A stretch of 42,814 nucleotides of DNA from Bacteroidota bacterium. GTDB taxonomy: Bacteria; Bacteroidota; Ignavibacteria; UBA10030; UBA8401. Location of the stretch: NCBI GenBank assembly GCA_019455105.1, contig JACFMZ010000001.1, positions 53,826-96,639 of the forward strand, read 5' to 3'. Of the stretch, positions 35,738 through 42,814 are shown one piece after another. A model generated the notes under the pieces. The model saw nothing but the letters and a program-made list of their open reading frames with translations, was not told where the DNA came from and did not search any database. Position 1 is the stretch's first letter. Every line of letters begins with the position of its first letter. The translations under genes and the position numbers were made by a program.

Positions 35738-36490
35738 ATGAAATGGAATACTTCACTGTATGATTCAAAACATTCTTTTGTTTCTTCTTACGGAGAAGAA
35801 GTGGTGCAATTGCTCAATCCGGAAAAAGATGAAACTATTCTTGATCTCGGCTGCGGAACGGGTTATTTAACAAACGTAATTTTCGAACAGGGAGCCAAAG
35901 TAACGGGACTTGACGTTTCTCAGGAAATGATTTCTGCGGCACGCGAAAAATATCCGCACATTCTGTTTGTTGCTGCCGATGCACGAACATTTTCTTTTCC
36001 GCAGCCGTTCGATGCGGTTTTTTCCAACGCTGCCATTCATTGGATGCCGGAACCGGAAAAGGTGGCGCGTAATATTTACAACGCTCTTAAACCCAAAGGA
36101 AGATTTGTTGCAGAATTCGGCGGTAAAGATAATGTCGGCGGAATTTTTAAAGCAATGCGGAAAACGCTCGCAGATTTCGGTTATAAAAAAAATGCTGAAA
36201 TCAGTGTTTGGTTTTATCCTTCCGTCGGTGAATATGCCTCCATTCTTGAAGCATGCGGATTTGATGTCTGCTACGCCGCCCATTTTGAGCGCCAGACAAA
36301 GCTGGAAGGAGACGACGGAATGAAAAACTGGTTTGCCATGTTTGCGGATTTATTTTTTAAAGATATTCCGGAAGAAGAACGAAAAAAAATTATTGAAAAG
36401 ATTGAAACATTGTTACGCCCGACGCACTTTCGTAACGGTGAATGGTTTGCCGATTACCGCCGTCTGCGCGTTACAGCAATTAAGGAATAA
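35738..36490 (+). CDS. Class I SAM-dependent methyltransferase
   Basis: A 250-residue methyltransferase. The SAM motif I is LDLGCGTGYLT, followed by VTGLDVSQEMI, FVAADARTF and FDAVFSNAAIHWMPEP, a pattern like trans-aconitate methyltransferases (Tam) and UbiE relatives. The substrate cannot be assigned. The open frame begins at 35444, overlapping yebC on the other strand, but ATG at 35738 is preferred: AAGGAA precedes it and the protein begins normally for the family. It ends 26 bases before the convergent toxin gene. Confidence 0.88.
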   Translation: MKWNTSLYDSKHSFVSSYGEEVVQLLNPEKDETILDLGCGTGYLTNVIFEQGAKVTGLDVSQEMISAAREKYPHILFVAADARTFSFPQPFDAVFSNAAIHWMPEPEKVARNIYNALKPKGRFVAEFGGKDNVGGIFKAMRKTLADFGYKKNAEISVWFYPSVGEYASILEACGFDVCYAAHFERQTKLEGDDGMKNWFAMFADLFFKDIPEEERKKIIEKIETLLRPTHFRNGEWFADYRRLRVTAIKE

Positions 36491-36516
36491 ATGATTATAT
36501 CGTTTTTGCTTCGTGG

Positions 36517-36825
36517 TTAAAGCAGAGATTTGTAATTGCGAGCGCCGTGCAGAATTCTATAAACAAAAATTATTTTACCTTCAATCTTATAAAAAACTAA
36601 ATAATCTAAAACTACAAGGTAACGATAACCAAAGCGGCGAAGTTCTTCATCGTTGGGGATACATCCTAAGCGGGGATTTTTTTTAAGAAGCAGAAGTGTT
36701 GATTCTATTTTTTCTGCAATAGATAAAGCTGCGGATACATTTTCCGCAAGAACAAAATCGATAATTTCATTAAAATCTCGTTCTGCGGAAGATAAAAGGC
36801 GGATACGATATTCAGTGTTAGGCAC
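36517..36825 (-). CDS. ParE/RelE-family toxin
   Basis: A 102-residue protein with the ParE/RelE fold pattern: an N-terminal strand (YRIRLLSSAERDFNEIIDF), two helices, an arginine-rich middle (PRLGCIPNDEELRRFGYRYLVV) and the ending YRILHGARNYKSLL typical of ParE. It would poison gyrase (ParE) or cleave mRNA (RelE); ParE-like is favoured by the C-terminus. It overlaps the antitoxin gene by eight bases, the normal layout of a toxin-antitoxin operon. Confidence 0.88.
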   Translation of the reverse strand: MPNTEYRIRLLSSAERDFNEIIDFVLAENVSAALSIAEKIESTLLLLKKNPRLGCIPNDEELRRFGYRYLVVLDYLVFYKIEGKIIFVYRILHGARNYKSLL

Positions 36826-37084
36826 GAATCTTTCTTTTAATATCTTTCATAACACTATTCAGCGTGCGTCCTTTATTGCCGGAAGCGCGTTGTGTTTCGG
36901 CTGCGGCTAACTTTGAAAACAATTCAAGTCTTTTTTGCATTTGATTGTAATGTGTAATAGACATTACCACCATCTCTCCCTTGCCGTCTTTTGTAATAAA
37001 AACCGGTTCACTGGAGTTACGAACATACTTTGAAATTTCATTCGATTTGTTTTTAAGATCAGAAATCGGCCTAATTGTCGGCAT
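36818..37084 (-). CDS. Phd/YefM-family antitoxin
   Basis: An 88-residue antitoxin. The N-terminal Phd/YefM DNA-binding part is seen in IRPISDLKNKSNEISKYVRNSSEPVFITKDGKGEMVVMS, and the basic C-terminal tail should wrap the toxin. AAGGA lies nine bases before the ATG. It is the first gene of the pair and should repress its own promoter together with the toxin. The 145 bases upstream, to bacterioferritin, hold this divergent promoter. Confidence 0.88.
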   Translation of the reverse strand: MPTIRPISDLKNKSNEISKYVRNSSEPVFITKDGKGEMVVMSITHYNQMQKRLELFSKLAAAETQRASGNKGRTLNSVMKDIKRKIRA

Positions 37085-37229
37085 AGAGATTTTCCTTTTT
37101 CTTTTAATATACTAGTTTATGGATTATAATGAAATATTCCGGCGTGAATGACGCTTGCTTCTTTCTCAATCCTTCAGTAGTTTGAATTAACCAACGATAT
37201 TTATTGTACTGAAAAAAAGGAGTCGAATT

Positions 37230-37715
37230 ATGAAAGGAAACGAAAAACTTATCGCCGCGTTGAACGATTTACTTTCCGATGAACTCACCGCTATCAATCA
37301 ATATATTGTTCATTCTGAAATGTGCGACAATTGGGGGTATGAAAAACTTCACAACTCCATTGAGCGGCAGGCAATTGATGAAATGCATCATGCCGAATGG
37401 CTGATTCAGCGGATTTTATTTTTAGACGGCATGCCGATTGTAAGCAACTTAAAAGCCATAAAAATCGGAAAGAGCGTTCAAGAAATTGTTTCTAACGATC
37501 AGAATGCGGAAGCCGACGCCATTAAAGCATACAACAAAGCAATTGCTCTTGCCCGCGAAGTCAACGATCAATCAACCGCGGATTTGTTGACAAAAATTCT
37601 TAAAATGGAAGAAGCTCACGTGGATTGGGCAGAGGCGCAGCGCGATCAAATTGAACAGATGGGTATTGCGCAGTATCTTACCAATCAAACCGAAGGAGCG
37701 GAAACAAAAAAATAA
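37230..37715 (+). CDS. bfr: Bacterioferritin
   Basis: A 161-residue iron-storage ferritin with heme-site residue. The di-iron ligands fall at the usual positions E18, E51, H54, E94, E127 and H130, and the heme-binding methionine is M52, so the numbering matches E. coli Bfr exactly as I recall it. It oxidises and stores iron in a 24-mer shell in the cytoplasm. AAGGAG lies eight bases before the ATG. A helical-repeat protein gene starts 9 bases after its stop. Confidence 0.96.
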   Translation: MKGNEKLIAALNDLLSDELTAINQYIVHSEMCDNWGYEKLHNSIERQAIDEMHHAEWLIQRILFLDGMPIVSNLKAIKIGKSVQEIVSNDQNAEADAIKAYNKAIALAREVNDQSTADLLTKILKMEEAHVDWAEAQRDQIEQMGIAQYLTNQTEGAETKK

Positions 37716-37724
37716 CATTCTTCC

Positions 37725-38285
37725 GTGAATCTTGAACAGGAAATTTTAAAAGAGCATTCAAAACGAAAGACGCAGAAAATCGCCTGCTGGATCGGTGCAG
37801 ATCCCGGGCGATTTTCTCTTTTAATGAAACTGTTTCTTCACGGAGAACCGGTTGTTGTTCAGCGAGGCGCGTGGATTGTTTCGCAGTGCGCCGAGCGGTA
37901 TCCTTCGCTCATCCTTCCCTGGCTAAAAAAACTCATCGCACGGATTGAAGAAAAAAATCTCCATAACGCCGTACAGCGAAACGGCTTTCGGGCGCTGCAG
38001 TTTGTCGATATTCCCCGTTCGCTGCAGGGAAAAGTTTTCGATCTATGTCTGAATACTCTCCGTGCTGTTGAAAACCCCGTTGCCGTTAAAGTTTATGCAA
38101 TGTATATTTTGAAAGAACTTGTGCGCCAAGAGCCGGATTTAAAGCAGGAAGTGCTGCTGACCGTTCAGGAAATGCTTCCGTACAGCACGGGCGGAATTCT
38201 TGCCGCTGCAAAAAAAATAATTGTTGCGCTTTCCGAAAAACCAAAAGCTGTCGGAAAGAAGAGACACAACAACCGCCTGACCTGA
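37725..38285 (+). CDS. Helical-repeat (HEAT-like) protein of unknown function
   Basis: A 186-residue protein with repeated amphipathic helices (VVVQRGAWIVSQCAERYPSLILPWL, VAVKVYAMYILKELVRQEPDLKQEV) resembling HEAT repeats, and a basic tail. No catalytic motif is seen. The start is GTG at 37725, nine bases after the bacterioferritin stop; GGAGCG lies 25 bases ahead, inside bfr. Cotranscription with bacterioferritin is likely, but a shared function is not shown. Confidence 0.7.
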   Translation: MNLEQEILKEHSKRKTQKIACWIGADPGRFSLLMKLFLHGEPVVVQRGAWIVSQCAERYPSLILPWLKKLIARIEEKNLHNAVQRNGFRALQFVDIPRSLQGKVFDLCLNTLRAVENPVAVKVYAMYILKELVRQEPDLKQEVLLTVQEMLPYSTGGILAAAKKIIVALSEKPKAVGKKRHNNRLT

Positions 38286-38384
38286 ATTTTTTTGCTTCTA
38301 TAAAATTTTTACCGGTAATCATCATAAAAACAGAGAAGTTTTAAAACAACGCCATACATAATTTCTACTACAAAGGATTCCGTC

Positions 38385-40547
38385 ATGAATCGGTTTTTAC
38401 TTCTTCTATTTTTTACGACAATTTTTTCTTTCTCTTATTCACAGACTTTTTTTTCGCCCGATAAACGGCTTTCTCTTGTATTCAGCCTTACGAAACAGGG
38501 AGAGCCGGAGTATCAATTATTCTATGAAAATAAACCTGTTGTTGCACCGAGCCGGCTCGGAATACTTTTACTTCAACAAAAAAATTTTGCCGATGTATTT
38601 TCCATTGCGAACATCGAAACAACATCGGTGGATAATTCGTGGAATCCGGTCTGGGGCGAAGTAAAAACTATTCGAAATCATTACAACGAAATGAAAATAA
38701 CGCTGAAGCAGAACTATTCCGATGATAACGATATTCCGCACGAACGGAGAATGATTCTTGCGTTTCGATTGTTCAATGACGGTCTCGGCTTTCGATACGA
38801 ATTTCCGAAACAACCGGAGCTCGGATATTTTATTGTCACCGATGAGCTGACGCAGTTTGCTATGACAGGAGCTCATAAAACGTTTTGGATTCCCGGAGAT
38901 TATGATTCTAATGAATATCCGTATAACCACACAGCGTTAAGCGAAATCAACGGAACGGCGCTTCGCAACGCTTCGGAAATCAGCACTCGTTCAACCTTCG
39001 GCAGATTCGGCGTGCAGACACCGTTAATGATGAAGACAAACGAGAATCTTTATATAAATATTTTTGAAGCCGCGCTGGTTAATTATCCCGCCATGAATCT
39101 TGTTGTTGACACATCAACCTTTCTTTTGAGCGCGCATCTTGTTCCCGATATGTACGGCAATAAGGCGTATTTACAGACGCCGTTTACTACGCCGTGGAGA
39201 ACAATTCTGGTAAGCGATAAAGCAGAAGATATTCTCTCCTCAAAAATGATTTTAAACTTAAACGAACCGTGCACTCTTTCTGATGTTTCATGGATTACCC
39301 CGCAAAAATTTATCGGTGTGTGGTGGGAACTGCATGTGGGAAAAAGTACGTGGAATTATGCCGACACCGGAAATCTTATTCTCGCAAAAACCGATTGGAG
39401 CAAATTAACGCCGAACGGAAAACACGGCGCAACAACCGCGCGGGTGAAATATTATATCGATTTTGCATCAAAGCATAAGATTGATGCTGTGCTGGTAGAA
39501 GGTTGGAATATCGGCTGGGAAGACTGGTTCGGCGAATGGAAAGAAGAGGTATTCGATTTTGTTACGCCGTATCCGGATTTTAATGTTGTGGAATTACAAA
39601 AATATGCTGCCGAAAAAAATGTAAAATTAATTATGCATCATGAAACGTCCGCTTCGGTAACAAATTATGAGCGGCGAATGGACAGTGCATATCGGTTTAT
39701 GAAAGAATATGGATATGAAACAGTGAAAACCGGATACGTCGGAAGAATTATTCCGCGCGGCGAACACCACGACGGACAGTGGATGGTTAATCATTATCAG
39801 CGTGTTACGGAAAAAACTGCTTCGTATAAAATTATGGTGGACATGCACGAGCCGGTCCGCCCGACGGGATTACACCGTACTTATCCGAACTGGCTGGCGA
39901 ACGAAGCGGCGCGCGGGAACGAATTTAATGCCTGGAGTATCGGCAATGCGCCGGACCATGAAACAATTCTTCCGTTTACCCGTCTGCTCGGCGGACCGAT
40001 GGATTACACGCCGGGAATTTTTCAAACAGAAATGAGTTATTATAAGAAGGACAAAAAAGAGCGCGTTCATACAACGCTGGTAAAACAGCTGGCATTGTAT
40101 GTAACAATGTACAGCCCGCTGCAAATGGCGGCAGATCTTCCGGAAAATTACGAGCGATTTTCCGATGCGTTTACTTTTATTGAAGATGTTCCCGTTGATT
40201 GGGATGATACAAAAATTCTCGATGCTGAACCCGGGGAATATATTTCCATTGCACGGAAAGCTAAAAATAAAAATGAATGGTATCTCGGCGCCGTTACGGA
40301 TGAACACCGCCGAACCATGAGAGCATCACTTTCGTTTCTTTCACCAAAACAAAAATATACGGCAACGCTGTATCTCGATGCGCCGAATGCACACTGGGAA
40401 AAAAATCCGATGGCGTACACTATTAAAAAATATCTTGTTACCGGCAAAACAACACTAAAACTTCTTCTTGCGCCGGGCGGAGGAGCCGCGGTGAGCATAA
40501 AACCGGCAACGAAAGAAGAAGAAAAACTTTTGAAGAATTATCAATGA
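38385..40547 (+). CDS. GH97 glycoside hydrolase, inverting alpha-glucosidase type
   Basis: A 720-residue exported glycosidase of family GH97 (SusB-like). A signal peptide covers about 1-20 (FSFSYSQ). The N-terminal beta-sandwich is followed by a TIM barrel and a C-terminal beta domain. The glutamates E420 (HHET), E489 (DMHEP), E507 and E513 (GNEF) lie at a constant offset of 19 from SusB E439, E508, E526 and E532 as I recall them, so the inverting, calcium-dependent mechanism is retained. The likely substrates are alpha-glucosides. It has no T9SS tail, so it is probably periplasmic. The stop overlaps the start of the DUF1684 gene. Confidence 0.92.
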   Translation: MNRFLLLLFFTTIFSFSYSQTFFSPDKRLSLVFSLTKQGEPEYQLFYENKPVVAPSRLGILLLQQKNFADVFSIANIETTSVDNSWNPVWGEVKTIRNHYNEMKITLKQNYSDDNDIPHERRMILAFRLFNDGLGFRYEFPKQPELGYFIVTDELTQFAMTGAHKTFWIPGDYDSNEYPYNHTALSEINGTALRNASEISTRSTFGRFGVQTPLMMKTNENLYINIFEAALVNYPAMNLVVDTSTFLLSAHLVPDMYGNKAYLQTPFTTPWRTILVSDKAEDILSSKMILNLNEPCTLSDVSWITPQKFIGVWWELHVGKSTWNYADTGNLILAKTDWSKLTPNGKHGATTARVKYYIDFASKHKIDAVLVEGWNIGWEDWFGEWKEEVFDFVTPYPDFNVVELQKYAAEKNVKLIMHHETSASVTNYERRMDSAYRFMKEYGYETVKTGYVGRIIPRGEHHDGQWMVNHYQRVTEKTASYKIMVDMHEPVRPTGLHRTYPNWLANEAARGNEFNAWSIGNAPDHETILPFTRLLGGPMDYTPGIFQTEMSYYKKDKKERVHTTLVKQLALYVTMYSPLQMAADLPENYERFSDAFTFIEDVPVDWDDTKILDAEPGEYISIARKAKNKNEWYLGAVTDEHRRTMRASLSFLSPKQKYTATLYLDAPNAHWEKNPMAYTIKKYLVTGKTTLKLLLAPGGGAAVSIKPATKEEEKLLKNYQ

Positions 40548-41149
40548 AAAGATTTCTCTTTCTGTTTCTTACATTCATCGTTGTTTCGTGCGGAAAAAAT
40601 TATTCCGACGCCGATAAAGCATATATCGCAACGGTTGAAAAATCTCGCAGAGAAAAAGATGAGTGGATGAAAAACGATCCCTCCTCTCCTTTTCATTACG
40701 ATTCAACCATTCAATTTTCTCCGCTGAAATATTTTCCCGTTGATCCGGAATATGTCTTTAGAAGCAGGTTGACGGAATATCCGGAAAAAGATACGGTTAT
40801 CATTTTCGGAACAAAGGGAGAAGAACGCAAAGTTGTAAAATTTGGATATGTCGTCTGGAACCATAACGGAAAACCAATTACGATAAATGTGTATAAGGGA
40901 GTGAGCCGGCAAGGCGAAGACTATTTCAGTATTTGGTTTACCGATAAAACAACGGGAAAAGAAACATATAATGTCGGCAGGTATTTAGATTTTGAATTTA
41001 ACTCCGATTCGAATTATGTGTACACTATTGATTTTAATCTTGCCTACAGTCCGTACTGCTCATACAGTCCGAAATATTCATGCGCAATTCCGACGAAAGA
41101 AGATTACCTTAATGTTGCCATAGAAGCGGGAGAAAAAAGTTTTCATTAA
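40544..41149 (+). CDS. DUF1684 lipoprotein
   Basis: A 201-residue lipoprotein. The signal ends at the lipobox VVSCGK (C16-C17 region), and the body has the DUF1684 pattern: EKDEWMKNDPSSPF near the start and the closing block with DFNLAYSPYCSYSPKYSCAIP and AIEAGEKSFH. The function is not known; two late cysteines may form a disulfide or bind metal. ATGA overlap with the GH97 stop indicates coupled translation, so the two probably work in the same envelope compartment. Confidence 0.87.
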   Translation: MKRFLFLFLTFIVVSCGKNYSDADKAYIATVEKSRREKDEWMKNDPSSPFHYDSTIQFSPLKYFPVDPEYVFRSRLTEYPEKDTVIIFGTKGEERKVVKFGYVVWNHNGKPITINVYKGVSRQGEDYFSIWFTDKTTGKETYNVGRYLDFEFNSDSNYVYTIDFNLAYSPYCSYSPKYSCAIPTKEDYLNVAIEAGEKSFH

Positions 41150-41200
41150 CAAAATAAACGGTGTCATGTTCATTCATTAACTTTTCATAGCGGAGGGCTT

Positions 41201-41614
41201 ATGAAATACGTTGTTCTGTTCTGTTGTACTCTTCTTTTTTCTACACTACTCTTTTCTCAAGATTCACTAAAGCAAAAAATGCATCATCCGGATATTAACG
41301 ATTTGATAAAAGGAAAAGAAAACCTTCCGGCAGATTCCGTTTTTACCAACGTAAAAATTCTTCAGCGCATGACGGCGGAGCGGTTTATCGGCACAATGAA
41401 AATATTTACTAAAGCGCTCGGCGTGCGGTGCACCTTCTGCCATAATACCGAAAAATGGGCGTCCGACGAGAAGCCGAATAAGGAAATTGCACGCGGAATG
41501 ATGAAAATGACGGAGACAATCAACAAAGATTTGCTGACATCCATTGAAGGGTTAAAAGGCGAACACGCCTTTGTCGGATGCGAAACGTGCCATCGCGGAA
41601 AAGAAAAACCGTAA
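41201..41614 (+). CDS. Diheme cytochrome c related to the reaction-centre cytochrome subunit
   Basis: A 137-residue exported c-type cytochrome. A signal peptide covers about 1-20. Two heme motifs are present: CTFCH at 77-81 and CETCH at 127-131. ALGVRCTFCHNTEKWASDEKPNKEIARGMMKMTETIN follows the phrasing of the small cytochromes related to the photosynthetic reaction-centre cytochrome subunit, common in Bacteroidota and Acidobacteria. It would carry electrons in the periplasm. GGAGG precedes the ATG. No oxidase or reductase gene is adjacent. Confidence 0.88.
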   Translation: MKYVVLFCCTLLFSTLLFSQDSLKQKMHHPDINDLIKGKENLPADSVFTNVKILQRMTAERFIGTMKIFTKALGVRCTFCHNTEKWASDEKPNKEIARGMMKMTETINKDLLTSIEGLKGEHAFVGCETCHRGKEKP

Positions 41615-41738
41615 ACATCTTTCACAATAACATCCCGATGTTCGAGTTACGCGGCGGAATGATTTCACATAATGCTATGAAATAACGTGTGAATAACGTA
41701 TTTTGAAAGGGAAAATTTTTATCTATTATGGAGAAAGA

Positions 41739-42224
41739 ATGAATATCGAAAAAGAAAAAGTTGTCAGTATTAATTATACATTGCGAAATGATGAAGGTGA
41801 AATTCTCGATTCATCCGAAGGGCGGGAGCCGTTACTGTATATTCAGGGAATCGGAAATTTAATTCCGGGACTTGAAGCAGTCTTAGAAGGAAAAACAACC
41901 GGTGATACGATTAAAGCAACCATAGCGCCGGCAGATGCGTACGGCGAATTTAATAAAGCGTTAATTTCACAGGTGCCCCGCTCGCAGTTTCAAGGAGTGG
42001 ACAATGTAGAAGTCGACATGCAGTTTCAGGCGCACAGTGAACAGGGCGATCAGGTGGTAACCATTACCAACATTGAAAACGACATTGTTACGGTGGATGG
42101 AAATCATCCTCTCGCCGGCGTTACGCTTCATTTTGATGTGAATGTTGTTGCTGTCCGCGAGGCAACAAAAGAAGAACTCGAACACGGCCATGTTCACGGA
42201 TCAGACGGACACCACCATCATTAA
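41739..42224 (+). CDS. slyD: SlyD-like FKBP peptidyl-prolyl isomerase
   Basis: A 161-residue FKBP-type isomerase and metallochaperone. The FKBP core (VSINYTLRNDEGEILDSSEG, PLLYIQGIGNLIPGLEAVLEGK) is interrupted by the insert-in-flap domain (YGEFNKALISQVPRSQF to VTVDGNHPLAG). The C-terminus is histidine-rich (HGHVHGSDGHHHH), fitting nickel binding. The frame extends to a TTG at 41703, but ATG at 41739 is chosen for GGAGAAAG just ahead of it and the normal family N-terminus. It ends before a hairpin and a terminator. Confidence 0.93.
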   Translation: MNIEKEKVVSINYTLRNDEGEILDSSEGREPLLYIQGIGNLIPGLEAVLEGKTTGDTIKATIAPADAYGEFNKALISQVPRSQFQGVDNVEVDMQFQAHSEQGDQVVTITNIENDIVTVDGNHPLAGVTLHFDVNVVAVREATKEELEHGHVHGSDGHHHH

Positions 42225-42235
42225 AAGTTGTTGCA

Positions 42236-42257
42236 GGACAAGCTTTCTTGCTTGTCC
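42236..42257 (+). other. Hairpin after the SlyD gene
   Basis: GGACAAGC (42236-42243) and GCTTGTCC (42250-42257) form an 8-bp stem with a 6-base loop TTTCTT, 11 bases after the stop. It lacks a T tract and probably protects the 3' end; a terminator follows downstream. Confidence 0.5.
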
Positions 42258-42280
42258 GATATTTCAAATGATTTTTTAAG

Positions 42281-42310
42281 AAAGCATCTCAATTCGGGGA
42301 TGCTTTTTTA
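42281..42310 (+). terminator. Intrinsic terminator downstream of slyD
   Basis: AAAGCATC (42281-42288) pairs with GATGCTTT (42299-42306) and is followed by a run of T to about 42310. It ends the last plus-strand unit in the window. Confidence 0.8.
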
Positions 42311-42814
42311 TTTTCCATATCTTTATTTAAAAATTTTTTCATAAAAACTATTTAGAAACAGCCAAATTCGCCGTATTAAAATAAAGTAAAAATATTTTTC
42401 AAAACAGTCTCCTAAACAGCCTTTAAAAAGGATATAAATATATAAAAGGGATAACGGAGTGAGACAAACAGTGCGGCGAGAGAAATAAATACGTGCGAAA
42501 CTGAGCTTTAAAAACTTGCATTCTCATATGAGAATTTGGGAACGAGAAGAAAAATTGCTTGGACACAGCGAAAGATTTAAAGAAGGTCAAAAGTCCGTTA
42601 GATACTATTTGAAAAAGTGCGCATTTTAAATATTTTTAACGACAGTTTGGATGTGTGCATTTTTGATATTTTCAATACGCGTATACAAAGCTTGTTGATA
42701 ATAAATAACTTAACGGTTGCAATAAAAATTAAAAAAACGTATACTTGCGCATATTTACGAGTTATGCGGCAGCTTAAAAGACGACACCAAACCAAAAAAA
42801 ATCACCTTGACAAC
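42311..42814. other. Gene-poor AT-rich stretch to the window edge
   Basis: These 504 bases hold no convincing protein or structural RNA gene. A perfect 16-bp palindrome ATTCTCATATGAGAAT lies at 42520-42535, and an unsupported 33-codon frame runs 42528-42629. TTGACA at 42807-42812 resembles a -35 element at the edge of the window, so a promoter may start here and read to the right. Confidence 0.5.

Noticed and set aside
42528-42629. Small 33-codon open frame starting MRIWEREEK on the plus strand.
   Set aside because: No ribosome site, its start lies in a palindrome, and there is no supporting context; chance is likely in this AT-rich stretch.

Overview
The window reads as ordinary chromosome of a member of the Bacteroidota/Ignavibacteriota/Chlorobi group, most likely an Ignavibacteria-like organism. 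The lineage evidence is two large secreted proteins with C-terminal type IX secretion (T9SS) sorting domains of the NYPNPFNPSTT type, a TonB-dependent receptor with a carboxypeptidase-regulatory-like N-terminus, the block yicC-gmk-rpoZ-coaBC, a Bacteroidota-style CoaBC active site, a DUF1684 lipoprotein and a GH97 glycosidase. The DNA is AT-rich, and many but not all genes have a recognisable Shine-Dalgarno sequence. No tRNA, rRNA, CRISPR array, transposase or phage gene was seen.

Layout. 1-5838 (+): the tail of an unidentified gene with its terminator, typA, an unknown exported protein, and a large T9SS-secreted protein (TolB-like propeller, C39-like cysteine peptidase, golvesin-like domain). 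5900-18648 (-): a codirectional carbohydrate locus, read from the right: a degenerate ROK regulator, a zinc-type ROK regulator, a TonB-dependent receptor, a T9SS beta-helix protein, an AmpG-like permease, a GH18 chitinase and a GH94 N,N'-diacetylchitobiose phosphorylase. 18738-25644 (-): a beta-CASP metallo-beta-lactamase RNase, a class V aminotransferase, a hybrid histidine kinase, a SpoIIE-type phosphatase and a small membrane protein. 25790-32017 (-): housekeeping run yicC-gmk-rpoZ-coaBC-UDG-dnaB-DUF1460. 32329-34805 (+): DoxX-like membrane protein, ECF sigma factor, folE and a flavin/NAD(P)H oxidoreductase, the first three overlapping. 34889-37084: yebC (-), a methyltransferase (+) and a ParE/Phd toxin-antitoxin pair (-). 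37230-42224 (+): bacterioferritin, a helical-repeat protein, GH97, DUF1684 lipoprotein, a diheme cytochrome c and a SlyD-like prolyl isomerase. The last 590 bases hold no convincing gene.

The most coherent biology is the chitin locus. The inferred route is: chitin oligomers bound at the surface (beta-helix protein) and taken in by the TonB receptor; trimmed to the disaccharide by periplasmic GH18; moved across the inner membrane by the AmpG-like permease; split by inorganic phosphate in the cytoplasm by GH94 to GlcNAc-1-phosphate and GlcNAc. A near-perfect XylR-like ROK operator lies 73-95 bases upstream of the second ROK gene, so the locus is probably induced by a sugar that releases this repressor. 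There is no SusD gene. This combination looks like a phosphorolytic, SusD-less chitin utilisation locus and is the best candidate in the window for a system worth follow-up.
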